A stretch of DNA of 64,000 nucleotides from Xanthobacteraceae bacterium (GTDB lineage: Bacteria; Pseudomonadota; Alphaproteobacteria; Rhizobiales; Xanthobacteraceae). Where the stretch lies: assembly GCA_031291445.1 (NCBI GenBank), contig JARLJA010000014.1, positions 1 to 64,000 of the forward strand, written 5' to 3'. The notes under the pieces are model-generated. The model saw only the letters and a program-made list of their open reading frames with translations, was not told the origin of the DNA and ran no database searches. A program made the position numbers and the translations under genes. Shown here in pieces: positions 47,287 to 55,431 of the stretch. Position 1 is the first letter of the stretch. Each line of letters begins with the position of its first letter.

Positions 47287-47783
47287 CCGTCGATCCTCCC
47301 CGTGGTCTGCCCCATCTGGGCATGACTCTTGTATTGCGCGGCCACCTCACCCGAATTCAGCGCTGGTCTCGCCGGCGATATGGACGGCGAGCTGCTGACG
47401 GGTTCGGCGAACGCAACCGCAAGGTAATCGCAACCGGTAATCCGACACAACAGGGACGTGTCGATGAAACTATATGCGGCGCAACAAACGAAGCGTGCCA
47501 TGCTGCGGCGCGCAAACGCCGCATCGACTCTCGAAAAGGGCTTCAATTGCCCGCGCATTCGCGCAGCCATGCGCCGAACGCAGAGGTGAGAGGTCGCGAT
47601 TTCTTGGCGCACCGCACAATTCAAGCTTGTGAGGCAAAAGCCCGCAGCCGCCGATTCGATCCTGGACCGACCCTCTTTTCCGAACAACGCGGCTGTGCCG
47701 CATCGTCGCGACGAATGACGCCCACCAGCGCCTCGATGGCCCGCATCGCGGAAGCGGCGAACGGCGGCAACGAAGAGTGAGAC
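47287..47783. other. Intergenic region upstream of PQQ dehydrogenase
   Basis: About 500 bases between the dehydrogenase start and the pqqA terminator. It must contain the dehydrogenase promoter. Overlapping ORFs on both strands look like noise, and I recognise no site with confidence. Confidence 0.4.
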
Positions 47784-47818
47784 AAAAAAATCACCCGCAG
47801 GCTTGCTGCGGGTGATTT
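47784..47818 (-). terminator. Strong Rho-independent terminator of pqqA
   Basis: On the minus strand TCACCCGCAG / CTGCGGGTGA form a perfect 10-bp stem (arms 47791-47800 and 47806-47815, 5-base loop), extended by A-T pairs and followed by seven T residues (47784-47790). It lies 28 bases beyond the pqqA stop. Confidence 0.92.
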
Positions 47819-47845
47819 CAAACGCGCTGAACTCGAAGAGCGTTC

Positions 47846-47926
47846 TTACTTGCGCTGGGCGCAAGCGTACATGTTGATTTCCATGCCGACGGCGACTTCG
47901 ACGATCTTCGGTGCCTTCCAAGCCAT
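47846..47926 (-). CDS. pqqA: PQQ precursor peptide PqqA
   Basis: 26 residues, beginning MAWKAPKIVEVAVG and ending ACAQRK. Its conserved E16-x-x-x-Y20 (EINMY) supplies the two side chains that become PQQ. GAGGAAAC precedes the ATG. The gene stands alone with its own terminator between the two PQQ dehydrogenase genes, about 4.5 kb from pqqCDE. Separate expression would give the excess of peptide the pathway needs. Confidence 0.95.
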   Translation of the reverse strand: MAWKAPKIVEVAVGMEINMYACAQRK

Positions 47927-48207
47927 TTGTTTCCTCGCAGGTTGGGAGAGACTTCTCCATGAACCGCATCGATACTCCAACGGGGATCAGCCGACTGTCA
48001 AGCTGATCGCGAGACCAGCGTCGTGCGCCAATGCGTTCTTCGTTCCCGGCGGCATCGACTCCGAGCACCTACTACCAAGGTCGCGGTCGCCCGCCCCTTT
48101 CACTTGACTGTCTAGGAACGGCCGATCGCGCCATCGTCGCCGCGCGACACCACGACGCGCGCGCCGACATAGAATGACGCAAGACATTCAACTTCGAATT
48201 CACTTCA

Positions 48208-48232
48208 TAGATGCGAATTCACTTCGCATCTA
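48208..48232. promoter_or_regulatory. Perfect 10-bp inverted repeat, candidate operator
   Basis: TAGATGCGAA (48208-48217) and TTCGCATCTA (48223-48232) with 5 bases between. A related half (CGAATTCACTTC) is repeated directly upstream from 48195. It sits between divergent pqqA and the second PQQ dehydrogenase, without a U-tract, so an operator is more likely than a terminator. Confidence 0.55.
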
Positions 48233-48448
48233 GGACTTGAATACCGCGAGACACGCACGTGCATTGTTTCGTCACGCCTGCAATCACGACTACTACCTTC
48301 CGCCTATTCTGCGACGCGATCGCGAGTGCTGTAATTCACACGCGATGGTGAGCCGCGCATGCGGTCGTCGGTCTGCAAGCAAGCCTTTGACGCGGCCCAC
48401 CACGCTGCGGACGCGGCACACAAAACCAGTCATGGGAGGGGATTTCAT

Positions 48449-50164
48449 ATGATTTCGGGCACGAGAGGTTTTCTGGCGGGCGTATCGCTCACCGCTTGCC
48501 TGATCGCTGGAACGCTCACTGCGAGCGCCAACGATTCGGTGGTCAAGGGAGTCGCGGACGCCAATCAGTGGGCGGTCGCGGGCCACGACTACGGCAATAC
48601 CCGCTTCAGCGAACTCAAGCAGATCAACACCCAGAACGCCGGCAAGCTGTCGCTGGTCTACTCGTTCTCGTTGGCGTCGCTGCGTTCCAACGAGTCGTCG
48701 CCGATCGTGATCGGCGACACCATGTACGTGTCGACGTCGTGGGGCCCCAAATACGTCTACGCGCTCGACGCCGCGACCGGCGCGCGGAAATGGACCTACG
48801 AGCCCGAAATTCCCGATGACGTGCTGCAGTACGCCTGCTGCGACGTCAACAGCCGCGGCGTGTCCTATGCCGACGGCAAGATCCTGGCCGGCCGTCTCGA
48901 CGGCAAGCTGACCGCGCTCGACGCCAAGACCGGCAAGGAGCTCTGGACCACCGTGGTGGTCGACTACAAGCAGGGTTCGGTCATCACCTCGCCGCCCCTG
49001 ATCGTGCGCGACAAGGTCATCACCGGCTTCGGCGGCGGCGAATACGGCGTCCGCGGCGCGCTGCAGGCCTTCGACATCACTACCGGCAAGCAGGTGTGGC
49101 AGACCTTCACCGTTCCCGCCCCGGGTGAACCCGGCAGCGACACCTGGAAGGGCGACACCGGGCTTCATGGCGGCGGCGCCGCGTGGCTGGTCGGCTCCTA
49201 TGACGCGGCCAGCGACACCGTGTACTGGGGCACCAGCAATCCGGGCCCGTGGAACACCGGCGTTCGCTCGACCGGCAACGGCGACCTCGGCAAGTTGACC
49301 AACCTCTACACCGCATCCACGCTCGCGCTCGATCCCAACACCGGCAAGATTAAATGGCACATCCAGCACACGCCGGCGGACGCCTGGGACTATGACGGCG
49401 TCAACGAACTGGTGCTGGCCAACCTGAAGATCAACGGCAAGGAAGTGCCGGCGCTGATGAAGGCCGATCGCAACGGCTTCTTCTTCGTCGCCAACCGCAC
49501 CAACGGCGAACTGATCTCGGCGGAGAAGTACGTCTTCGCCAACTGGGCATCGAAGTGGGACATCAAGACCCAGCGCGCCACCGAGGATCCCGACAAGCGC
49601 CCCGGGCCGGGACATCCCGCCAAGGACATCTGTCCGAACCTGATCGGCGGCAAGAACTGGCAGCCGATGTCGTTCAATCCGGAGACCGGGCTGGTCTATA
49701 TCCCGACCAACAACGTCTGCATGGACTGGTCGGTCAGCGACGTCGCCTACAAGCGAGGCGTGTTCTATCTCGGCGCCGAATTCCCGACCAAGGAAGGTCC
49801 GGGCGGCTTCCTCGGCGAACTGGTGGCCTGGGATCCGGTCCAGAACAAGAAGGTCTGGGGCATCAAGCAGGATCTGCCGTTCAACGGCGGCACGCTGACG
49901 ACCGCCGGAAACCTGGTGTTCTACGGTAACCTGCACGGCGACTTCCATGCCATCGACGCCAAGACCGGCAGCGTGCTCTGGAAGAAGAATCTCGGCTCCG
50001 GCATCGGCGCCGGTCCGATCACCTATGCGGTGAACGGCAAGCAGTATGTCGCCGTGGTCGTCGGCCGCACCGCGTCGCTGCCTGCGTTCCTCGGGGAAGT
50101 CGGCAAGAAGATGACCGCTGCGGCGCCCGAGGGCGGCGCACTGTTCGTCTTCGCGGTCGAGTAA
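48449..50164 (+). CDS. PQQ-dependent methanol/ethanol-family dehydrogenase, XoxF-like DYD type
   Basis: 571 residues, an exported quinoprotein propeller. Cys130-Cys131, Glu198, Asn264, catalytic Asp314 and Arg341 are in place. Asp316 (W-D-Y-D) provides the extra carboxylate expected for lanthanide binding. Segments ICPNLIGGKNWQPMSFNPETGLVYIPTNNVCMDW and TTAGNLVFYGNLHGDFHAID resemble XoxF, but the protein is shorter and divergent from classical XoxF5. The start at 48449 follows GGGAGGGG. The next gene, 24 bases on, is its fused J-G partner. Confidence 0.93.
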   Translation: MISGTRGFLAGVSLTACLIAGTLTASANDSVVKGVADANQWAVAGHDYGNTRFSELKQINTQNAGKLSLVYSFSLASLRSNESSPIVIGDTMYVSTSWGPKYVYALDAATGARKWTYEPEIPDDVLQYACCDVNSRGVSYADGKILAGRLDGKLTALDAKTGKELWTTVVVDYKQGSVITSPPLIVRDKVITGFGGGEYGVRGALQAFDITTGKQVWQTFTVPAPGEPGSDTWKGDTGLHGGGAAWLVGSYDAASDTVYWGTSNPGPWNTGVRSTGNGDLGKLTNLYTASTLALDPNTGKIKWHIQHTPADAWDYDGVNELVLANLKINGKEVPALMKADRNGFFFVANRTNGELISAEKYVFANWASKWDIKTQRATEDPDKRPGPGHPAKDICPNLIGGKNWQPMSFNPETGLVYIPTNNVCMDWSVSDVAYKRGVFYLGAEFPTKEGPGGFLGELVAWDPVQNKKVWGIKQDLPFNGGTLTTAGNLVFYGNLHGDFHAIDAKTGSVLWKKNLGSGIGAGPITYAVNGKQYVAVVVGRTASLPAFLGEVGKKMTAAAPEGGALFVFAVE

Positions 50165-50188
50165 CCGGCAAGGAAAGGGAGAGGAGGA

Positions 50189-51400
50189 ATGTTCGTGCGT
50201 CACGTGGCGAGGCGCGGTTCGCGCCGCATCACAGGCGGCAATCCCGCCGGAGCCGGCCTCCTCCTGCTCGCCCTGATATCAGCCCTGTCGGCACCGGCCT
50301 CCCCGGCCGGTGCCGACGACGCGGCGCCGCTCAGGCTCTGCGCCGATCCGACCAACCTGCCGTTCAGCAGCGACGACCCGGCGATGCCGGGGATCTACCT
50401 GGAGCTCGGCCAGGAACTGGGCAAGGCGCTGGGCCGCCCCGTGACCTATGACTGGTACAAGTCCTATTTCGGCAAGCGAACCGTGCGCGTGACCCTGCTC
50501 GGTCGGCAATGCGATGCGATGATCGGGCTGCCCAGGAGCGACGACTTCATGGGGCCGGCGGTGATCTTCTCGCGGCCGATCGCCAAGGAAGGCTACGCCC
50601 TGGTGTGGCGCGGCGAGCGCACGATCACGAGCCTCGACGATCTGAAGTCTCTTCGTGTCGCAGTGCAGTATGAGAGCACGCCGCAGAACCTGCTGGCGCT
50701 GCGCGACGACATCACCACCGTCACCGTGCTCAAGCCCGAAGAAGGCATGGACGCGCTCGACAAGGGCACCGCCGACGTCGCCTTCATCTGGGGCCCGGTC
50801 GCGGGCTGGCTGAACACCACGAAATACCAGGGCCGCTTCAGGATCCAGCCAATCGAAGGCGAAGGGCTGCAGTGGCCGGTGGCCATCGGCTTCGCCAAGC
50901 GCTCGACCGAATTGCGCGACCAGGTCGACGCGGCCCTGCCAGGGCTGGAATCGCGGATGCGCGAACTCGCTGCCAAATACGGTTTCCCCACCGCCGCGCC
51001 GATCAAGCTTGCCGCAGCCGGCGGTTCGGCCGCAACCGCGTTCGCCTCGGCGCCCCCGGACGAAAGGCGGACGGTCGGCCAGGCCTCCGCGACGGCCAAT
51101 GCAGCTCCTGCGTCGGCAGCGACCGAGGCAGCCCCGGCGGACGCCGAAGCGGTCACCGCCGGCCATGAGATCTTCAATGGCACCTGCGCCCATTGCCACG
51201 GTCCGGACGCGATCCAGAGCGAGCGTCGAATCGACCTGAGACGGCTGAAGCTCCGCTATGGCGAAACCGTCCGCGACACCTTCTGGCGCACCGTTCACGA
51301 GGGCCGCCCGGCCAAGGGCATGCCGGCCTGGAAAGATGTTTTTGACGACACCCAGCTCGATCAAGTCTATGCTTACCTGATGACCGTGCAGTCGAACTAG
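50189..51400 (+). CDS. Fused XoxJ-like binding domain and XoxG-like cytochrome c
   Basis: 403 residues. A signal peptide leads into a family 3 solute-binding domain at about 45-275 (LRLCADPTNLPFSSDDPAMPGIYLELGQELGKALG; VAVQYESTPQNLL). An Ala/Pro-rich linker (about 275-320) joins it to a C-terminal cytochrome c domain with C333-AH-C336-H337 and probable axial Met378 (KGMPAWKD). These two modules are separate genes in usual xox clusters and in the other cluster of this window. It should both assist and accept electrons from the dehydrogenase encoded 24 bases upstream. The ribosome site is strong (GAGAGGAGG). Confidence 0.92.
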   Translation: MFVRHVARRGSRRITGGNPAGAGLLLLALISALSAPASPAGADDAAPLRLCADPTNLPFSSDDPAMPGIYLELGQELGKALGRPVTYDWYKSYFGKRTVRVTLLGRQCDAMIGLPRSDDFMGPAVIFSRPIAKEGYALVWRGERTITSLDDLKSLRVAVQYESTPQNLLALRDDITTVTVLKPEEGMDALDKGTADVAFIWGPVAGWLNTTKYQGRFRIQPIEGEGLQWPVAIGFAKRSTELRDQVDAALPGLESRMRELAAKYGFPTAAPIKLAAAGGSAATAFASAPPDERRTVGQASATANAAPASAATEAAPADAEAVTAGHEIFNGTCAHCHGPDAIQSERRIDLRRLKLRYGETVRDTFWRTVHEGRPAKGMPAWKDVFDDTQLDQVYAYLMTVQSN

Positions 51401-51479
51401 AAGTCCGGGTTGGCCAGATGGACGTGCGTGCAGTCGAGCTGACCGCCGGCGACCCGCCGAGCGGGCCGCAGGCCGGAAG

Positions 51480-52166
51480 ATGACCAGCTTCCTGATCATC
51501 GACGATCACCCGCTGTTCCGCGAGGCTCTGGGGAACGCGATCCGGCTGGCTCACCCGACCGCACTGATCTTCGAGGCCATGTCGATCCAGGGAGCGATCC
51601 ACATCTTGTCGTCCGGCCAGGAGATCGACCTTGCCCTGCTCGACCTGACGCTGCCGGACGCGGTCGGGTTCTCGGGCTTCCTGCGGCTGCGCGAAGCCTA
51701 TCCGCGTCTGCCGGTTGCGATCGTCTCCAGCCATGACGAGGAGCATGTCATTGTCGAGGCGCTGTCGCTCGGCGCCGCCGGCTATCTGCCGAAATCGACC
51801 TCCAAGCGGGAAATCGCCCAGTCCATCGATCGGGTGCTCAGCGGCCTGACCTCCGTCCCGGACAAGTTCCAGTTCGCCGGGGGACTGAGCAAGCCCGACT
51901 CGCAACAGGCGCTGCGCGCGGGGCTGCAGGAGCTGACGCCGCAGCAGCTTCGCGTCCTCGAACTGATCCGGCGCGGTTTCCAGAACAAGCAGATCGCCGG
52001 CGAGCTTCGCCTCGCCGAATCGACCGTCAAGGCCCACGTCACGGAGATCCTGCGTAAGCTCAATCTGTTCAGCCGCAACAAGGCCGTCGTCGAGATCAGC
52101 AAGCTCGGGTTGACGAACCTGGAGTCCCTGGCCGCCTCCCGGGCCGACCGGTCGAGGCCGAAGTAA
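51480..52166 (+). CDS. NarL/LuxR-type response regulator
   Basis: 228 residues. The receiver domain has acidic D8/D9, phospho-acceptor D55 (LALLDLTLPD) and K near 113 (YLPKS). A LuxR helix-turn-helix follows (LTPQQLRVLELIRRGFQNKQIAGELRLAESTVKAHVTEILRKL). No kinase is adjacent on this strand; the kinase at 55.4 kb is a candidate. Its stop codon overlaps the start of the binding-protein gene, so it is in one operon with the ABC transporter below. Confidence 0.92.
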   Translation: MTSFLIIDDHPLFREALGNAIRLAHPTALIFEAMSIQGAIHILSSGQEIDLALLDLTLPDAVGFSGFLRLREAYPRLPVAIVSSHDEEHVIVEALSLGAAGYLPKSTSKREIAQSIDRVLSGLTSVPDKFQFAGGLSKPDSQQALRAGLQELTPQQLRVLELIRRGFQNKQIAGELRLAESTVKAHVTEILRKLNLFSRNKAVVEISKLGLTNLESLAASRADRSRPK

Positions 52167-53179
52167 TGGCTGTGATGGCTTCGCGACGGCCGGGCACGCT
52201 GCTCTCCGCCGCGGTGTTCACGGCCGTCGCCGCATGGTTCGCATGGCTGTCGCCGCTGCCGGCGCGCGCGGAGACCGTGCGGATCGGCATCCAGAAGACC
52301 GGGTCTTTCGCCTGGCAACTCGACGTCATTCGCCGCCACGGCTTCGCCCGGGACGCCGGCATCGACATCGCCCTGACGGAATTCGCTTCCCCCGATGCCG
52401 GCAAGCTCGCCCTCAACAGCGGCGCGGTCGACCTCATCGTCTCCGACTGGCTGTGGGTCGCGCGCGAGCGCGCGCTCGGCGGCAAGCTGCTGTTCTACCC
52501 CTATTCGAGCGGCGTCGGCGCGGTGATGGTCAGGAGCGATTCGCCGCTGCATCGCCTCGCCGACCTGCGCGGGCACGTGCTTGCGGTGGCGGGCGGCCCG
52601 CTCGACAAGAGCTGGCTCATTCTTCGCGCCAGCGCGCTGCGCGAGGGCATCGACCTCAAGCGCGAGGCCACCCTGCAATACGGCGCGCCTCCCCTGATCA
52701 TGGAAAAGGCGAAGCAGAGCGGGATCGACGCCAGCCTCAACTTCTGGAATTTTTGCGCGCGGCTGGAAGCCCAGGGATTCCGCCAGCTCGTCGACATGCG
52801 GAGCGTGGAGACCGGCCTCGGCCTGGCGCAGCCGGTCGCGCTGATCGGCTTCGTGTTCTCCGAGCAGTTCGCCGAACGACACCACGAGCTGATCGACCGT
52901 TTCCTCGCGGTGACGGGCAAGGCCAACGACATCATGACGACGTCGGATGCGGAGTGGGATGCGATCCGTCCCCTGATGCAGGTCGATGACGACGCGACCT
53001 TCGAGGTGTTCCGGGCGCGGACCCGCGAGGGCATGCCGCGCCGTCCCGTCGCGGCCGAAGAGGCCGACGCTCGAGCACTGTTCAAGGTCCTCGCCGAGCT
53101 CGGCGGCACGGAGCTCGTCGGTCCGTCCACCGAACTCGACGCCGGCCTTTACTATCATCCGGCCGTCCACGGGGAATGA
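52166..53179 (+). CDS. NrtA/SsuA/TauA-like ABC substrate-binding protein
   Basis: 337 residues with a signal peptide (cleavage near ARA-ET) and a type II binding fold (VRIGIQKTGSFAWQLDVIRRHG; NSGAVDLIVSDWLWVARERALGG). Homologues near XoxF-type dehydrogenases are common and of unknown ligand. The start ATG overlaps the response-regulator stop; a second ATG six bases on is possible. The permease gene starts at the base after its stop codon. Confidence 0.9.
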   Translation: MAVMASRRPGTLLSAAVFTAVAAWFAWLSPLPARAETVRIGIQKTGSFAWQLDVIRRHGFARDAGIDIALTEFASPDAGKLALNSGAVDLIVSDWLWVARERALGGKLLFYPYSSGVGAVMVRSDSPLHRLADLRGHVLAVAGGPLDKSWLILRASALREGIDLKREATLQYGAPPLIMEKAKQSGIDASLNFWNFCARLEAQGFRQLVDMRSVETGLGLAQPVALIGFVFSEQFAERHHELIDRFLAVTGKANDIMTTSDAEWDAIRPLMQVDDDATFEVFRARTREGMPRRPVAAEEADARALFKVLAELGGTELVGPSTELDAGLYYHPAVHGE

Positions 53180-53920
53180 ATGCTGGCGCGCGTCCTGTCA
53201 CTGTCGGCCCTGATCGCGATCTGGTTCGTGGCCGCTGCCGTGGCGCACTCGCGGCTGTTGCCCGGCCCGCTCGCCGTGGCCGGCGGCCTGTTGGCCGACA
53301 TCAGGAGCGGCGAACTGCCGTTCGAGCTCGGCTGCACGCTGGCGCGCGTCGTCGCCGCATTCGCCATCGCGCTGGTGCTCGGCAGCATCATCGGCTTCCT
53401 GATGGGGCGATCGAACCGGTTCAACCGCTACGCCGACCCGTGGCTGATCATCCTCATCAACCTGCCGGCGCTGGTCACGATCATCTTCGCCTATATGTGG
53501 ATCGGCCTCAACGAGACCGCGGCCATCCTGGCGGTGGCGCTGAACAAGCTGCCGAACATGGCGGTCGTCATGCGCGAGGGCGCCCGCGCCCTCGATCCCA
53601 GGCTCGACGACATGGCCAGCGCCTTCCGCCTGCCCGTGATGACGCGGATCCGTCACGTCCTCGTGCCGCAGCTCGCCCCCTACCTCGCTGCCGGGGCGAG
53701 ATCCGGCCTGTCCATCATCTGGAAGATCGTCCTCGTCGTCGAGCTGATCGGCCGCCCCAACGGCGTCGGCTTCGTGATGGGGACGGCGTTCTCGCTGTTT
53801 GATATGACCAAGCTTCTGAGCTATGCGATATCCTTCATCGTGATCATGCTCGTCATCGAGCACTTGGTGGTGCAGCCCCTTGAACAGCACGCATTCCGGT
53901 GGCGAAAACAACGCGCTTGA
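53180..53920 (+). CDS. ABC transporter permease (SsuC/NrtB/TauC-like)
   Basis: 246 residues, about six membrane helices, with the BPD_transp_1 coupling motif EGARALDPRLDDMASAFRLPVMTRIRHVLVPQLAPYLAAG. It is the inner-membrane channel partner of the preceding binding protein. Its 3' end overlaps the ATPase gene by about 41 bases. Confidence 0.92.
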   Translation: MLARVLSLSALIAIWFVAAAVAHSRLLPGPLAVAGGLLADIRSGELPFELGCTLARVVAAFAIALVLGSIIGFLMGRSNRFNRYADPWLIILINLPALVTIIFAYMWIGLNETAAILAVALNKLPNMAVVMREGARALDPRLDDMASAFRLPVMTRIRHVLVPQLAPYLAAGARSGLSIIWKIVLVVELIGRPNGVGFVMGTAFSLFDMTKLLSYAISFIVIMLVIEHLVVQPLEQHAFRWRKQRA

Positions 53921-54626
53921 GCTGCGGATCGACCGGAAGACCTACGTCAACGCCGACGGCGTTGCGGTCGACGTCATCCGCGGACTGCAGCTGCGCCTCG
54001 GCGCCGGCGAATTCGGCGCGCTGATCGGCCCCTCGGGCTGCGGCAAGACCACCGTGCTGCGCATCGTCGCCGGCCTCGACACCGCGTTCGACGGTGAATG
54101 CCGCTGGCCCGGTGAGCGCCGTCTCGGAGTGGTGTTCCAGGAGCCCTGTCTGCTGCCGTGGCGCACGGTGGACGACAACATCAGGCTGGTGCTGCCTCCC
54201 GACCGCGCCAAGGCGGACCTCACCGACCTGATTGGCACCCTCGGGCTGGCGTCGCACCGCGCTCACTACCCCGGCGAGCTGTCGCTTGGCCTGGCGCGCC
54301 GCGTCGCGATCGCGCGGGCCTTCGCCATCAACCCCGATCTGCTGCTGCTCGACGAGCCGTTCGTCTCGCTCGACGAGGCGGTCGCGGCGCGGCTGCGCGA
54401 GGAGCTCAAGGCGCTGACCGGGAGCCGCAACGTCACCACCCTGATGGTGACGCACGACCTCGACGAGGCGGTGCAGCTCGCCGATCATCTCTTCTTCCTG
54501 TCGGACCGGCCGGCCCGGGTGGTCCTGGAGCACCGGCTGACCGTGGCGCGCGCGCTGCGAACCGACGCCTTCGTCCGCGCGACCACCGATGAACTGCGGG
54601 CCGCGCTGTCACGCCTCGATCGCTGA
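53880..54626 (+). CDS. ABC transporter ATP-binding protein (SsuB/NrtD-like) with altered signature
   Basis: 248 residues. Walker A is GPSGCGKTT, the Q-loop is VVFQEPCLLPWRTVDDNI and Walker B is LLLLDEPFVSLDE. The ABC signature is degenerate: LSLGLARRVAIARAF replaces LSGGMKQRVAIARA. The track start is a TTG at 53880 within the permease gene; no ATG precedes the conserved region, so the start is uncertain. It ends 6 bases from the convergent response-regulator gene. Confidence 0.88.
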   Translation: MNSTHSGGENNALELRIDRKTYVNADGVAVDVIRGLQLRLGAGEFGALIGPSGCGKTTVLRIVAGLDTAFDGECRWPGERRLGVVFQEPCLLPWRTVDDNIRLVLPPDRAKADLTDLIGTLGLASHRAHYPGELSLGLARRVAIARAFAINPDLLLLDEPFVSLDEAVAARLREELKALTGSRNVTTLMVTHDLDEAVQLADHLFFLSDRPARVVLEHRLTVARALRTDAFVRATTDELRAALSRLDR

Positions 54627-54632
54627 AGTCGC

Positions 54633-55253
54633 TCACGACAGGCTGGTCTCGACGGCGAAGCGCACCAGTTCGGCGAGGCTGCGAAGCCCGAGCTTCTGCC
54701 GGATGATGGCCGAGGAATTGGCCACCGTCTTGTAGGGCGCGTTGAGTTGCCACGCGACCTCGGACAGGCTCTTGCCGCTGCCCAGCAGGCGCAGGATCTC
54801 GATCTCGCGCGCCGACAGCCTGGCGAGGCGGTTCTCCTTGGGATCGAGCCGCCCGAAGGCGATGCGCTGGGCGATGGCGGGCGGCAGATACTGGCCGCCC
54901 TCGGCGACCGTCCGGATCGCCGCGACCAGGTCGGCCGGGTCGCCGGACTTGGAGACATAGCCCTTGGCACCGGTTTCGATGGCGCGGGCGGCGAAGATCG
55001 GATCGTCGTTCATGCTGAACATGATGATCCGCGCCGTCGCGGTCCGCGCCAGAATCCGCCGCGCCAGCTCGAACCCCGACACGCCCGGGAGATTGACGTC
55101 GAGCACGCAGATATCCGGCTGTTCGGCCACGAACGCGGCGAGCCCGGTGTCGGCATCCGCGGCTTCCAGGATGACCACTCCCGGATCGGCCGCGAACAGC
55201 GCGCGGCAGCCGGATGCAACGATCGGATGGTCGTCGACGATCAGGATCCGCAT
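54633..55253 (-). CDS. NarL/FixJ-type response regulator
   Basis: 206 residues from ATG 55253 (MRILIVDDHP); ATG 55274 with GAGG upstream would add seven residues. The receiver has D7/D8, phospho-acceptor D52 and a conserved Lys in YVSKSGD. The LuxR-type helix-turn-helix is SAREIEILRLLGSGKSLSEVAWQLNAPYKTVANSSAIIRQKLG. It is divergent from a HisKA_3 kinase, its probable partner. Position suggests control of the alcohol-oxidation or metal-uptake genes around it; this is inference. Confidence 0.9.
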   Translation of the reverse strand: MRILIVDDHPIVASGCRALFAADPGVVILEAADADTGLAAFVAEQPDICVLDVNLPGVSGFELARRILARTATARIIMFSMNDDPIFAARAIETGAKGYVSKSGDPADLVAAIRTVAEGGQYLPPAIAQRIAFGRLDPKENRLARLSAREIEILRLLGSGKSLSEVAWQLNAPYKTVANSSAIIRQKLGLRSLAELVRFAVETSLS

Positions 55254-55431
55254 GCCGCACTGTCCTTCGATCATGATCCCTCGGATCAAGTCCGAGGGCA
55301 TGCTTTTCGGAAAACCGCGATGGCGCGGGCCGCGCCGGCATTGTACCGGCCCTGCGACCCAATTAGATTCAGCCCCCTGGAGTGTCAATGCGCGGCGAAA
55401 ACGCGGCGGCGGGGAAACGAGGGCGCGGACG

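Noticed and set aside
45628-50164. Possible calcium-type MxaF methanol dehydrogenase
   Set aside because: Both dehydrogenases have D-Y-D where MxaF has D-Y-A, and no mxaI-like small-subunit gene is present.
54964-55431. Upstream extension of the sensor kinase frame
   Set aside because: It overlaps the divergent response regulator and has no similarity; the kinase starts properly at 55432 after GAGGG.
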